From NCBI RefSeq assembly GCF_009696445.1, contig NZ_VULZ01000014.1, positions 33,641 through 97,640 of the forward strand: 64,000 nt of DNA, written 5' to 3'. This DNA is from Porcincola intestinalis (lineage in GTDB: Bacteria > Bacillota > Clostridia > Lachnospirales > Lachnospiraceae). This document shows positions 36,288-45,934 of this stretch, in pieces. The translations under genes and the position numbers were made by a program. The notes beneath the pieces were generated by a model. That model saw only the letters and a list, made by a program, of their open reading frames with translations, did no database searches and was not told where the DNA came from. How positions within the stretch are numbered: the stretch's first letter is position 1; the number at the start of each line of letters is the position of its first letter.

Positions 36288-36420
36288 AACGGATGCTCTG
36301 TCGGGCTGCTGTTTACCGGGAAGAAATCCGAACAGTCATGGCTGACGGGCTTCCCTCTGCTGATGTAGAATAGGTTCAGGTACATTTCAATTACGATTAC
36401 GGATCATAAGGAGGCGTCCC

Positions 36421-37155
36421 ATGTTTTTTTTCATCCCGTTTGTCACCATGCCATTCCTGTATCTTGTCATGATCTATATCGCGGCCGCCATCCTGCCGGC
36501 AATCCTGCTGATGCGCTATGTCTATCAACAGGATTCCATCGAAAAAGAGCCGCCCCAGTTACTGATCAGTCTTGCCTGGCACGGCGTTCTCGCCGCGCTG
36601 GTTTCCATCGTCCTGGAAATGATCGCTCAGAGCATTCTGAATGTCACGCTGGATCAGAATGATCCGCGCTACCAATATGTCCTTGCCTTCCTGTGCGTGG
36701 CGGTCATCGAGGAGGGAACCAAGTTCTTCTTCCTGTACCGCAGAACCTGGCATGACCCGAATTTCAATTTCCGGTTTGACGGCATTGTATACGCCGTCTT
36801 TGTGTCATTGGGCTTTGCTGCTTTTGAGAACGTAAAATACGTCTTCAGCTACGGCTTATCGGTCGCGCTTCCGCGCGCCATTCTTGCCATCCCCGGCCAT
36901 ATGGGCTTTTCTGTCTTCATGGGTGTCTTTTACGGAAGAGCAAAGCTGAAATATGACATGGGCGACCGATTCGGATCGACTCTGAATCTCATATTCGCAT
37001 ATGTCTCGGCTGTTGCCCTCCACGGCATCTACGATTCCTGCTGCATGAGTGGCACAAAGCAGTCTACCGCGCTCTTCGTTCTCTTTGTCATCGCGATGTA
37101 CCTGATCGTCTTCGGTCTGATCCGACATGAATCCAGGAGCGATACACCTGTCTGA
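36421..37155 (+). CDS. PrsW-family intramembrane metalloprotease
   Basis: This 244-residue polytopic membrane protein has the three PrsW/Rce1-type active-site motifs: EEGTK (97-101), FAAFEN with Glu136, and the histidine motifs at His160 (GHMGF) and HGIYD (201-205). Bacterial PrsW cuts anti-sigma factors in response to envelope stress; other family members process different membrane proteins. No sigma or anti-sigma factor is near, so the target is unknown. An AAGGAGG site precedes the ATG. A strong terminator follows the stop codon. Confidence 0.88.
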   Translation: MFFFIPFVTMPFLYLVMIYIAAAILPAILLMRYVYQQDSIEKEPPQLLISLAWHGVLAALVSIVLEMIAQSILNVTLDQNDPRYQYVLAFLCVAVIEEGTKFFFLYRRTWHDPNFNFRFDGIVYAVFVSLGFAAFENVKYVFSYGLSVALPRAILAIPGHMGFSVFMGVFYGRAKLKYDMGDRFGSTLNLIFAYVSAVALHGIYDSCCMSGTKQSTALFVLFVIAMYLIVFGLIRHESRSDTPV

Positions 37156-37186
37156 CCACTGGCAGTGCTTCATCACTGTGCACAGA

Positions 37187-37237
37187 GCACGATGAAAAGG
37201 GGTCCCTGCAGTCACAGGAACCCCTTTTTCATCGTGC
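37187..37237 (+). terminator. Rho-independent terminator after the PrsW-type gene
   Basis: GATGAAAAGGGGTCCCTG and CAGGAACCCCTTTTTCATC form a long stem with a short loop, giving a T-rich 3' arm in both directions. It can end both the protease gene from the left and the small minus-strand gene at 37278-37427 from the right. Confidence 0.88.
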
Positions 37238-37277
37238 CGCCCCGGCACACCTTGATCAGTCAGCCTTCCCCATACGC

Positions 37278-37427
37278 TCACTTCCAGAGCCATGCAAACA
37301 GCCGTCTCCACATGCCGGCTGTTTTTCTCGGGAGTCCCTGACTGCAGTAATCATACCGTTCGATTCTCTGCCAGTCAGGCACTCGCTGATAAAGGTCTGC
37401 ACTCATATATGGTGTAAAGATTGTCAT
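37278..37427 (-). CDS. Small protein, 49 residues, function unknown
   Basis: This short minus-strand reading frame runs from an ATG at 37427 to a TGA at 37278. It begins MTIFTPYMSADLYQRVPDW and ends in a basic, aromatic stretch (MWRRLFAWLWK) that could lie on a membrane surface as an amphipathic helix. Support for translation is good. AAAGGAGG stands just upstream, and a sigma-A promoter reads TTGAAT (37498-37503), 17 bases, TATCAT (37475-37480). A bidirectional terminator lies downstream. It is divergent from the PucR-type regulator. I know of no family for it. Confidence 0.65.
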   Translation of the reverse strand: MTIFTPYMSADLYQRVPDWQRIERYDYCSQGLPRKTAGMWRRLFAWLWK

Positions 37428-37656
37428 ATCTATCAGCCTCCTTTGTCCTCCTGACATCTCCTCGTTGCAATGTTATGATAGTCACTTGTCTGCACATATT
37501 CAACGTGCCCCTGATATAAAAATATCAATCTTTTTTGTGCTGTTGGCACAAACCTGTGCTATGCTGAAGAAAAGGCAGCCATCTGTGCGGATGGATCGTT
37601 TCCCTTCAGGAAGGGAACAGTCAGCAAGCTGACGATTCAAAAAGGAGGCTTCGAAG

Positions 37657-38844
37657 ATGGGATTTACGGTTGAGGATATGCTGCTCGTCTCAAGACAGCG
37701 GTACCAGATGAAGCTGATTGCAGGAAAAGAAGGCTGGTCCAATTCGATCAGCTGGCTATTAATGGTCGAGGACCTGACGATTGTCCAGCGCTTCAGCGGC
37801 AAGGAACTGGCCGTCACCACCTGTCTTGGATTTCAGGAGGAAGAGAAGCTGCACCTTCTGATGGAGGAGCTCGTCCGCAGACAGGCCTCCGGCCTGATTA
37901 TCAATACAGGCTGTTATATCCGCGAAGTACCAGCCGGCATCCGGAAATTCGCGGATGACAATGCCCTTCCGCTTCTCACCGTTCCCTGGGACATCGAGAT
38001 TGCCGAGATGATCAAGGATCTGAGTATCCGGATCTTTCTGCAGGGCTCAACAGACGAACAGCTCTCGGCAGCCTTCATCAAAGCCATCGAGTCGCCTGAA
38101 GATTATGAGGCCTACGTGAAAACCCTGCTGCCCCATTTTGACATCGAGGGTTCCTTCCAGGTCATCCTCCTTCATCGGAACGGACTGGCAGAAATGGACA
38201 CTGTAGAGCGCAAGCGGATCGGCTACCGCCTGCAGCTTGCCCTGACGAATCTCACGCATAACGGTCATTTTTTCTATTACGATTCGAGCTTTGTCGTCAT
38301 CATCAATGCGCTGAGTCCCGATACCACTGCAGAGATTCTCCGGCAGTTCCGTGCCAACATTGTCCGGAGAATCCCCGACCAGTCCTTCGTGATCGGGGTC
38401 GGCAGCGCGCTGACAGGCATCCGCCGCCTCCACCTCTCCTATCGCCGGGCGAAGGCTGCCGCCAGGATGGCAGAAGTCTTTCGAACGGATGGGGAACGGA
38501 ATGGATTTATGCTGACCCAGTTCGACACGATGGGAATCTGGCGCCTCCTCAGCATGGTCTCCGACCGGCAGCTTCTTGCAGAGTTTGAGGAAGAATACCT
38601 GAAGCCACTTGAGGACTATGATGCCGCCCACGATTCCGAATATGTCCGGACACTCGAATACTACCTGAAGTATAACGGCAGCATCCGGCAGGTTGCGGAT
38701 GCGATGTTCATCCACCGCAACACCATCAGCTACCGGATGAACCATATCCGGGAGATCCTCGGCAGCCCGCTAGACACAGAGGAGGAACGGCTCTGCTGCC
38801 TGACCGCCTGTCTGATCCGGCATATGCGGCAGGCAGCTCCCTGA
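37657..38844 (+). CDS. PucR/CdaR-type transcriptional regulator
   Basis: This 395-residue regulator has an N-terminal PucR domain (about 1-120, beginning FTVEDMLLV). A middle region of GGDEF-like fold is typical of these proteins. The C-terminal PucR-type helix-turn-helix is near 330-385 (YLKYNGSIRQVADAMFIHRNTISYR). Family members activate genes for purine or amino-acid use. An NCS2 purine/pyrimidine permease lies 2.4 kb downstream on the opposite strand, which fits but does not prove a purine role. AAAGGAGG precedes the ATG. The 300-base region upstream also contains the small gene 37278-37427 and two short hairpins in the leader. Confidence 0.9.
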   Translation: MGFTVEDMLLVSRQRYQMKLIAGKEGWSNSISWLLMVEDLTIVQRFSGKELAVTTCLGFQEEEKLHLLMEELVRRQASGLIINTGCYIREVPAGIRKFADDNALPLLTVPWDIEIAEMIKDLSIRIFLQGSTDEQLSAAFIKAIESPEDYEAYVKTLLPHFDIEGSFQVILLHRNGLAEMDTVERKRIGYRLQLALTNLTHNGHFFYYDSSFVVIINALSPDTTAEILRQFRANIVRRIPDQSFVIGVGSALTGIRRLHLSYRRAKAAARMAEVFRTDGERNGFMLTQFDTMGIWRLLSMVSDRQLLAEFEEEYLKPLEDYDAAHDSEYVRTLEYYLKYNGSIRQVADAMFIHRNTISYRMNHIREILGSPLDTEEERLCCLTACLIRHMRQAAP

Positions 38845-38892
38845 CAGCACACTCTGAAACCGCACCAAATTACCTGCCGCCTTCAAAAATAA

Positions 38893-38923
38893 GCGCGCAC
38901 GCCTTTTTACGAAGCGTGCGCGC
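38893..38923 (-). terminator. Rho-independent terminator after pyruvate kinase
   Basis: GCGCGCACGC pairs perfectly with GCGTGCGCGC around an 11-base loop. On the minus strand TTATTTTT follows. It stands just after the pyk stop and just before the convergent regulator's stop. Confidence 0.9.
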
Positions 38924-38935
38924 AATTCTCTGGTA

Positions 38936-40369
38936 TCATCTGGCCTGAATCACATACATCATATTCGTCATGCTGCCCTCGCCCCGGACCTCATTGTTGG
39001 CGGGATCCCCGGCTGTGATGACAACCATATCACCGGAGCTGACGAGCTTATCCCGCTCAACCACATACATCGCGTGGGAGACAATATTCTCAGGCGAATC
39101 CTCCTCGTATCCCTTCACCGGAAGAACGCCCCAGTCCAGCTGCATCTGATGCAGCGCCCGGTCATTTGGAGACACAGCATAGATCGGCTGTGTCGGCCGC
39201 AGGTTGGAGACCAGCCGCGCCGAGAAGCCGGACATCGTCGGAATCACCAGCGCCTTCGCATCAACATTCGCCGCTGTTCGGACTGCCCCGACACCGACGG
39301 CGCTCGATACGCTGTGCCTGCCTTCCAGTTTCTTGAACTCAGGAATCCGGTATTCATAGAACGGCTCTGTGGACTCGCAGATATGCACCATCATCTTCAC
39401 AGCCTCGACCGGGTACTTTCCGGCAGCCGTCTCGCCGGACAGCATGATCGCATCGGTGGACTGCATGATGGCCGTCGCTACATCCGTCACCTCCGCCCGG
39501 GTCGGACGCGGATTGCGGATCATCGAATCCAGCATCTGCGTTGCCACGATGACCGGCTTGTAGGCAGCGTTCACCTTTTCGATGATCATCTTCTGGATAT
39601 GCGGAACCTCCCATGCCGGAATCTCGACGCCCATATCACCGCGTGCTACCATCACACCGTCTGCTTCCTGAATGATCCCATCGATGTTCCGGATCCCCTC
39701 CTGACTCTCCACCTTCGCGATGATATGAACATCCTCCGCGTGATGCTGCCTGAGCAGATCCCGGATTTCCCGGATGTTATCCGCGCTTCTGACAAATGAA
39801 GCTGCGATGAAGTCAATCCCCTGCCCAATCCCGAAGATGATATCCTGTTTGTCCTTCTCCGTGATGCCTGGGAGGTGAATCTCAACATTCGGGAGATTGA
39901 TCCCCTTGCGCTCTCCTAGCATACCGCCATTATCAACCTTGCAGACGACATCTGTATCCGTCGTCTCCTGAACGGTCATGGCAATCAGGCCATCATCAAT
40001 CAGAACAGTGTCTCCTGGCTTCAGATCTGTTGGAAGCCTGTCATAGGTCTGGGAGACGATCTCATTTGTCCCCTCCACATCTCTTGTCGTCAGTGTGAAG
40101 GTCTGACCCTCGACAAGTTCAACCTTTTTTCCGTCCTTCAGCAGCTTTGTCCGGATCTCCGGCCCCTTCGTATCAAGCATGATCGCAATCGGCTTCTTTT
40201 TCTCTGCCCGAACCTTCTTGAGCAGGTCCATCCGGCCCTTGTGTTCCTCATAGCTTCCGTGCGAAAAATTAAACCGTGCCACATCCATACCGGCATCGAC
40301 AAGCGCACCAAGAACCTCCTTGCTGTCGGTACTCGGCCCCATCGTGCATACAATCTTTGTCCGTTTCAT
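38936..40369 (-). CDS. pyk: Pyruvate kinase
   Basis: Pyruvate kinase converts phosphoenolpyruvate and ADP to pyruvate and ATP, the last step of glycolysis. The 477-residue protein has the usual N-terminal start KRTKIVCTMGPS and the DTKGPEIRT block. The catalytic signature around IIAKVESQEGI is followed by MVARGDMGVEIP, ATQMLDSMI and SGETAAGKYP. A C-terminal allosteric domain ends the protein; the extra PEP-utiliser domain of Bacillus pyruvate kinases is absent. The frame is open to 40471, but GGGAGG before the ATG at 40369 and the family start settle it. A strong terminator follows. Confidence 0.98.
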   Translation of the reverse strand: MKRTKIVCTMGPSTDSKEVLGALVDAGMDVARFNFSHGSYEEHKGRMDLLKKVRAEKKKPIAIMLDTKGPEIRTKLLKDGKKVELVEGQTFTLTTRDVEGTNEIVSQTYDRLPTDLKPGDTVLIDDGLIAMTVQETTDTDVVCKVDNGGMLGERKGINLPNVEIHLPGITEKDKQDIIFGIGQGIDFIAASFVRSADNIREIRDLLRQHHAEDVHIIAKVESQEGIRNIDGIIQEADGVMVARGDMGVEIPAWEVPHIQKMIIEKVNAAYKPVIVATQMLDSMIRNPRPTRAEVTDVATAIMQSTDAIMLSGETAAGKYPVEAVKMMVHICESTEPFYEYRIPEFKKLEGRHSVSSAVGVGAVRTAANVDAKALVIPTMSGFSARLVSNLRPTQPIYAVSPNDRALHQMQLDWGVLPVKGYEEDSPENIVSHAMYVVERDKLVSSGDMVVITAGDPANNEVRGEGSMTNMMYVIQAR

Positions 40370-40474
40370 GCTATAGATCCTCCCGGAAATACTCTGAAAC
40401 CGCTGCGCAGCGCCGGATGTGTCAATGAACCGGGCGCACAGGTTTTTCACCTTTTCATACAAGTATACCATGAT

Positions 40475-41044
40475 TCACACGAAAAAGTCCGACTCCCGCA
40501 TATATGCCCTCAAAACCTCCAGTCCTCCGCGCGGCACGCAGTACATCGGGTCGTGTCGAAGCACCGCCTGCCAGGTTTCCTCCAGATCAAACCAGCCGGC
40601 CGCCTCCACTTCCTCTTTCTGAAGCTTCAGTTCTGAAAGCGCAACCGGACGGTCGCAGACATACACAAAGGCAACCTCGTCATCCAGAAATGGCTTTCCA
40701 TGGAAGGTCTCTGTATAGTGGACCCGGAACTTTCCCGCAAACTTCAGCTCCTCCGGTCTGACTGCAATCCCCAGTTCCTCCTGAAGCTCGCGTACCGCCG
40801 AGATGCGAGGCTCATCCCCGGCGTGAATATGGCCAGCCGATGATGTGTCATACTGGCCCGGAAAGGAGTCCTTGTCCATCGCCCGCTTCTGCAGCAGGAT
40901 CTGAATCCCGCCTTTTCCCGGCTCCCTCCGGATGACCCAGATATGGGCTGTCCGATGTCGGATGCCCTTCTCATGTGCCTCCTGCCGGGATACCGTCTCC
41001 CCTGTCGGTCTGCCCTCATCGTCTACCACATCAAATATTTCCAT
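40475..41044 (-). CDS. Nudix hydrolase
   Basis: This 189-residue protein has a Nudix box spanning GHIHAGD...RELQEELG (about residues 70-92). The first box glutamate is replaced by Asp, which is seen in some members. The N-terminal segment DVVDDEGRPTGETVSRQEAH looks like the isopentenyl-diphosphate isomerase-like Nudix subgroup, whose real substrates are mostly unknown. It hydrolyses a nucleoside diphosphate-linked compound in general terms. The ATG at 41044 lies inside the longer open frame; the upstream start at 41065 would overlap its own ribosome site. It is upstream of pyk on the same strand. Confidence 0.88.
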   Translation of the reverse strand: MEIFDVVDDEGRPTGETVSRQEAHEKGIRHRTAHIWVIRREPGKGGIQILLQKRAMDKDSFPGQYDTSSAGHIHAGDEPRISAVRELQEELGIAVRPEELKFAGKFRVHYTETFHGKPFLDDEVAFVYVCDRPVALSELKLQKEEVEAAGWFDLEETWQAVLRHDPMYCVPRGGLEVLRAYMRESDFFV

Positions 41045-41233
41045 TTCCTGCTGTCTCCTCCTCATTCAGTTCGATGCCTCGCTGTGCCTCCCCGGCCACG
41101 GTTACACCGGATGTGTCGTCGCCCTCTCCTCATTCCGGCCAATGCCACATCGTGCCATGGCAAGCAAGCAGGCCGGGCATATGCCATCCATGCCCGGCCT
41201 TGCTCTGACAGATTCTTCTAATTCTGTCTTTTC

Positions 41234-42715
41234 TTACTTCTTCGGTTCAATCAAGGGTTCCATCGGATTGTCCGGAACCTCCGATGCCGGAGGGGTATGC
41301 GGCTTATCCTGCGGAATCACAATATTCATGACCAGCGCGATCACGCAGGCCGACACGATACCGGACTCTCCGAAAATCAGCTGAATGAACTGCGGGCACT
41401 TTGCGAGCACACCCGAGGTTGCACCAAGTCCGTAACCGACGCCAAGAGCAGTTGCGACAATCGAGACATTTCTCGGTGTCAGCGGATCCTTCGTGACGAG
41501 CTGCATGCCTGACACGATGATGGACGCAAACATCAGCACGGCCGCGCCGCCGAGCACACTGTTCGGCATAATGCTCATCAGGGCTGCCAGCTTCGGAAAC
41601 AGACCGCAGAGCACCAGGAAGATGCCGCCAATCGCAATCGTGAACAGGTTGACAACCTTGTTCAGTGCAACCAGCCCGACATTCTGGCTGAAGGAAGTGT
41701 TCGGAAGGACGCCGAACAGCGCCGCGAAGGAGGATCCGAGACCGTCGCAGATGATTCCGCCGGAAAGTTCCTTATCGCTCGGCTCACGGTTCATTCCACC
41801 CTCGCAGACTCCGGAAATATCACCGACCGTCTCGACAGCGGTGACGATGAACATGACCATGATCGGAAGAATCGCCTTCGCGTCAAACACCCACTTCACA
41901 GGCATCAGCGCCGGCGCCTTGAACCACGCCGCATCCTTCACGGCCTGCCAGTTCAGCACCCAGCTTTTTGTTGCCTCTACCGTCTTCCCGGCAGCATCCG
42001 TATAGGTGTAGGTATGCGGCAGGAAGATCCCCATAATGGCGCAGAGGATATACCCTGCGATAATCCCGATCAGTATGGAACTCGTGCTGGTAAAACCCTT
42101 CGTCCCATGCTTGAGCACCAGAATCACGATCAGAACGAAGAATCCGATCAGAAGATTCTCCGGCGAACCGAAGTCCCCGTTCTTGTTGCCGCCGCCAAAT
42201 GAATTCACCCCGACGGAGATCAGGGAGAGTCCAATGGACATTACAACGATTCCTGTCACCAGCGGCGGAAAGAACTTCCGGAGCGGCTTCAGGAAGACGC
42301 CAAGCACCGCCTCGAAGATACCTCCGACAAAGCTGGCACCAAGCACCGCGCCATATCCGATGACACCACCGCCCATCGCATTGGCAGCGGAAGTCATGAC
42401 GCCAATGAAACCGGAGGACGTCCCCATCACAATCGGAACCCTTCCGCCGACAGGCCCGATCGAGAACACCTGCACCAGCGTCACAATTCCAGCAATCAGC
42501 ATCGCGTTCTGAAGGAGTGAAACGCGAAGCGCCCCGAAGCCTCCGTCAACCGTCATCCCGCAGATTCCCATCAGAATGATCAGCGGTGTCAGGTTTCCGA
42601 CAAACATCGCCAGGACATGCTGCAGACCGAGCGGAATCGCAATCCGAAGTGGCGGCCGCCCCTCCAGCTGATAGATCAGTTCCTTTCCGGAGCCTGAATC
42701 TGTTTTATCCGTCAT
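41234..42715 (-). CDS. NCS2 family uracil/xanthine permease
   Basis: This 493-residue membrane transporter has about 14 helices. NCS2 carriers bring in uracil, xanthine, uric acid or related bases with protons. The family motif NVGLVALNKVVNLF (near residue 330) fits the QNVGLVALTKV pattern of xanthine/uric acid members. The substrate-binding glutamate region VTAVETVGDISGVCEGG (near 290) also fits. A GAGGGAGGGG ribosome site precedes the ATG. No purine riboswitch is seen in the 248-base gap upstream. The soluble C-terminal tail is proline rich. Base specificity is not certain. Confidence 0.9.
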   Translation of the reverse strand: MTDKTDSGSGKELIYQLEGRPPLRIAIPLGLQHVLAMFVGNLTPLIILMGICGMTVDGGFGALRVSLLQNAMLIAGIVTLVQVFSIGPVGGRVPIVMGTSSGFIGVMTSAANAMGGGVIGYGAVLGASFVGGIFEAVLGVFLKPLRKFFPPLVTGIVVMSIGLSLISVGVNSFGGGNKNGDFGSPENLLIGFFVLIVILVLKHGTKGFTSTSSILIGIIAGYILCAIMGIFLPHTYTYTDAAGKTVEATKSWVLNWQAVKDAAWFKAPALMPVKWVFDAKAILPIMVMFIVTAVETVGDISGVCEGGMNREPSDKELSGGIICDGLGSSFAALFGVLPNTSFSQNVGLVALNKVVNLFTIAIGGIFLVLCGLFPKLAALMSIMPNSVLGGAAVLMFASIIVSGMQLVTKDPLTPRNVSIVATALGVGYGLGATSGVLAKCPQFIQLIFGESGIVSACVIALVMNIVIPQDKPHTPPASEVPDNPMEPLIEPKK

Positions 42716-42963
42716 AATGCCCCTCCCTCTCCATACATGTTTAAATATCTATCACCTACTTTCATGATAACAGGATGTTCAGGCTGCGTCCAGCGCTTTC
42801 TGATGCAGCTTCCGCCGCTCATCCTGTCCGCTTGACCTTCTCTGCTGTGCGCTCAGTGGAAAACTACCAGCTTGTTGTAATAGTCCGAATCCATCTCGTT
42901 CTTTCCCGTCCGCGCAGAAGGAAAGCAGCTTTCTGCCGATCGCTTCCCTGCGGATACCGGGAC

Positions 42964-44403
42964 TCAGTCCTCCGGATAAGCTGAGGGAGCCGGCGCGGCA
43001 CCCATTTTCCATCCAATCAGGTTGACCAGGACAAACGTCAGCGTACCAACACCGCAGCCGAACACGACTGGCAAAATTCCAAGATAGAAATTGCCGCCGC
43101 TGAGTACCTGCCAGATGACGACACCGATGGTTCCGGTGATAATAGAGGCGATGCCGGAGGCCCTGACCGCCTTCTTGACGACCATTCCAAGTCCGTATGC
43201 GGCAAATGGACCTGCACAGCGAATCGCGAATGCGAAGGTATTCATCGTGACAATGTTGACATTGCCAAGCGCAATGAGCGTTGCAACGACAGCGCAGACC
43301 ACGTTGCACAGCCTGGTATAGAAGATCACCTTTCTGTCCGGTGCCTTCTTCAGGTTCGGGTCGATCTTTGAGAAAATGTCATTCATCAGGATCGTACTCA
43401 TGCACAGCAGATTCGAATCCGCCGAGGACATCGTCGCCGCAATGATCGATGCCGACACAATCCCGGTGATCACAGCAGGCGCATGGTGGTTTGTAACGGC
43501 CATCATCGCCGTGTTCGCCTTGTCCGGTGTCAGCCCCAGCTCATCCTTCATCGCCAGAGCTGCAAGTCCAAGGATGGTCGGGAAGATCGCCATCGCCGCC
43601 ATCAGAATGGCAGACAGGAAGGAAGCCCCAACCGCCGTCTTCTCATCCTTGCAGCTTTCGAAGCGGCTGACCATCTCCGGTCCGGACAGGAAGGTACAGA
43701 AATAGTTGAAGATATAGCCGATGATCGTGACCCATCCGATGTGCGTGAAGCTTAGCTGTGTAGCCGGGAGGGCGGCGGAGATCGCACTCCAGCCGCCGCA
43801 GCCCTTCACAACGAAAGGCGTTGCGATTGCAAGGCCGATCAGGATGATCAGGAACTGAACGGTATCGGAAATCTGATCTGCGATCATGCCGCCTACAGTC
43901 GTGTAGATGATTGTGACCGCCGCTGCGATGAAAACGCAGACATTCAGCGGAATGCCTGTCAGGACACTCACAACCGAGCCGGAAGCCATGATCTGTGAGG
44001 ACGTCAGACAGAAAAGCGCCAGCACATTCAACACAGCGGTGAAGGTTCCGGATACTGCCCCGAACCGCCGGGTTACCACCTCCGGAATTGTCAGTGACAT
44101 CGTTCTGCGGATTTTCGGCGCAAAATACGCCAATGGGATCATTGCAACCGATGCGGCCAGCACATACCAAATGGCGCTCATGCCCCAGGCCCCGAAGGCC
44201 TTGGCCGCTACACCCGTCGTAGATCCGCCGCCGATGTTGTTTGCCGAAAGCGAAAATGCAACCATGAACAGTCCCATCCGCCTGCCCGCAACCATATAGT
44301 CCTCGCTGTCCTTGATCTTCAGCTTGCCGACCACCAGACCGATGACCAGCATGCCGATCAGATAAGCCGCTACAATGATCAGAGATATCACATTCACACT
44401 CAT
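42964..44403 (-). CDS. Sodium:solute symporter (SSS family)
   Basis: This 479-residue carrier has about 13 membrane helices. The SSS family includes transporters for sugars, proline, pantothenate, acetate and others. Typical features are the start IIVAAYLIGMLVIGLVVGK, the segment GGSTTGVAAKAFGAWGMSAIWY and the sodium-site region around SSADSNLLCMSTILM (about 330). The substrate is not determined. It precedes the NCS2 permease on the same strand, with a 248-base spacer. It has a promoter at 44579-44607 and a GC-rich hairpin in its leader. Confidence 0.9.
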   Translation of the reverse strand: MSVNVISLIIVAAYLIGMLVIGLVVGKLKIKDSEDYMVAGRRMGLFMVAFSLSANNIGGGSTTGVAAKAFGAWGMSAIWYVLAASVAMIPLAYFAPKIRRTMSLTIPEVVTRRFGAVSGTFTAVLNVLALFCLTSSQIMASGSVVSVLTGIPLNVCVFIAAAVTIIYTTVGGMIADQISDTVQFLIILIGLAIATPFVVKGCGGWSAISAALPATQLSFTHIGWVTIIGYIFNYFCTFLSGPEMVSRFESCKDEKTAVGASFLSAILMAAMAIFPTILGLAALAMKDELGLTPDKANTAMMAVTNHHAPAVITGIVSASIIAATMSSADSNLLCMSTILMNDIFSKIDPNLKKAPDRKVIFYTRLCNVVCAVVATLIALGNVNIVTMNTFAFAIRCAGPFAAYGLGMVVKKAVRASGIASIITGTIGVVIWQVLSGGNFYLGILPVVFGCGVGTLTFVLVNLIGWKMGAAPAPSAYPED

Positions 44404-44535
44404 ACCTGTTCCCTCCTGTTCTCTTTCAGATTCATCCCCCGGATACAGTTCTTCCCGCTGCCCCTCCCGGAAGTGATTTTTCCAGCATTATTCACAGAAA
44501 GCAGCTCTTCGATATAGTCTCTCCGGAGTCTGAAA

Positions 44536-44607
44536 AGGCAGGGTAGCGTTCTGGCCACCCTGCCTCTGCGACAAGCTGATTCTATCAAAAGATCAAGTGC
44601 TATTCAA
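44536..44607 (-). promoter_or_regulatory. Promoter and leader hairpin of the symporter gene
   Basis: The minus strand has TTGAAT (44602-44607), 17 bases, TAGAAT (44579-44584). About 15-40 bases into the transcript, AGGCAGGGT pairs with ACCCTGCCT (44557-44565 with 44536-44544), followed by TTTTC. This may be a leader attenuator or a stability hairpin; no known riboswitch shape was recognised. The 325-base gap otherwise holds no gene. Confidence 0.6.
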
Positions 44608-44728
44608 GCATATATTTGCAAATATATTTTGCAACAATGCGCAGTTCCTGAATAATTTACGGCTCACTCTGTCTTCTCTTCTGGCAATGCAGGCTGAAAC
44701 CCCGCGTTCGGTCAAAAGAGACTTCACT

Positions 44729-45715
44729 TCAGTTCAGCTCCGTCCCGGCCTTCTCTCCCTTCAGATATGCTTCTGCGTTGCCCAGTGTCGTCTCTGCGAT
44801 GGCCGCCAGTGCCTCCTCAGTGAAGAAGCCCTGATGCGACGTCACGATCACGTTCGGGAAGGACAGCAGTCTGGACGTGACAGAATGCATCATAATGTCG
44901 TCCTCATGATTCTCGAAGACATTGTCCTTCTCCTCCTCATAGACATCCAGCCCGACGCCCGAGAATTTTCTTTCACGAATTCCCTGGATGAGATCATTGG
45001 TATCAATCAGGCCGCCTCTCGACGTATTGACCAGGATCACACCATCCTTCATCTGATTGATCGTGAAGATATTGATCATATGGTAGGTTTCCTTCATGAG
45101 CGGGCAGTGCAGAGAGATCAGATCGCTCTCCCGGAGCAGCTGCTCCAGGCTGACATACTCGACGAAATCCAGACTCTTGTTCGGATACTTGTCGTAGCCC
45201 AGCACCCTCATGCCATAGCCCCGGCAGATCCGTGCCATCGCCGCCCCGATCTTGCCGGTTCCAATGATGCCGGCCGTCTTCCCATAGAAGTTCTTGCCGG
45301 TCAGCCCCTGCAGGGAGAAGTTGTTCTCTCTCACACGGATGTAGGCCTTGTGGATGTGGCGGTTTACCGCGCTGGCCAGCGTCATCGCCAGCTCCGCGAC
45401 AGCCTCCGGAGAATATCCCGGTACCCGCATCACCTTGATTCCATTCGCTGTCGCCGCCTCAAGATCTACATTATTATAGCCGGCGCAGCGCATCAGAAGC
45501 AGCTTCACGCCTCTGGAGGCCAGAACACGCAGGGTGTCCGCCCCGGCATTTGCGTTCACGAACGCACACACTGCTTCGCTGTCTGTCACGTAAGCGGCCG
45601 TCTTCGGGTTCAGCTCTGCCTCCCAGTATTCCAGCTCCAGATCCGGGTAGTTGGCCTTGATTGCATCAAAAGATTCTGTGTCATAAGACTTCGCATCAAA
45701 AAATGTAATTCTCAT
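44729..45715 (-). CDS. ldhA: D-lactate dehydrogenase / 2-hydroxyacid dehydrogenase
   Basis: This 328-residue D-isomer-specific 2-hydroxyacid dehydrogenase is closest to D-lactate dehydrogenases. These reduce pyruvate to D-lactate and re-oxidise NADH in fermentation. The NAD site is GTGKIG near 152. The catalytic Arg, Glu and His lie in NTSRGGLID (near 232), a Glu in the DVYEEE block (near 260) and the NVIVTSHQGFFTEEA block (near 295). The N-terminal beginning MRITFFDAKSYD fits LdhA. A GAGGAGGG site precedes the ATG. A 25-base dyad lies about 70 bases upstream. Confidence 0.93.
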   Translation of the reverse strand: MRITFFDAKSYDTESFDAIKANYPDLELEYWEAELNPKTAAYVTDSEAVCAFVNANAGADTLRVLASRGVKLLLMRCAGYNNVDLEAATANGIKVMRVPGYSPEAVAELAMTLASAVNRHIHKAYIRVRENNFSLQGLTGKNFYGKTAGIIGTGKIGAAMARICRGYGMRVLGYDKYPNKSLDFVEYVSLEQLLRESDLISLHCPLMKETYHMINIFTINQMKDGVILVNTSRGGLIDTNDLIQGIRERKFSGVGLDVYEEEKDNVFENHEDDIMMHSVTSRLLSFPNVIVTSHQGFFTEEALAAIAETTLGNAEAYLKGEKAGTELN

Positions 45716-45784
45716 AAGCAGGCCCTCCTCTCGACCTGTCTACAATATGAACTGACTGAAGATAAAAAACTGTTGCTGCGGCAA

Positions 45785-45809
45785 CAATTCGCAGCATTTT
45801 ACTGCGAAT
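45785..45809. promoter_or_regulatory. Dyad upstream of D-lactate dehydrogenase
   Basis: AATTCGCAG and CTGCGAATT form a perfect 9-bp inverted repeat with a 7-base centre. A second small dyad (GTTGCTGCGGCAAC) lies between it and the gene. It overlaps the expected promoter zone (TTGTTG, 17 bases, TATCTT on the minus strand) and may be an operator. It does not match the Rex consensus TTGTGA well. Confidence 0.55.
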
Positions 45810-45934
45810 TCAATTCTACACGCCCTCCTGGCTGGCGTCAAATCCAATCACCGCCAGCGCCTGCCAGACCAGAATCTGCCAAGCTGACTTTCACTTGTTG
45901 GAATCAAATCTCCCCACGGCGATCGCCGCCTTCA

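Noticed and set aside
42716..42963. Purine riboswitch before the NCS2 permease
   Set aside because: No three-way-junction pattern with the conserved core could be found in the 248-base gap.
45785..45809. Rex operator for D-lactate dehydrogenase
   Set aside because: The dyad does not carry the TTGTGA/TCACAA half sites expected for Rex; kept only as an unnamed dyad.
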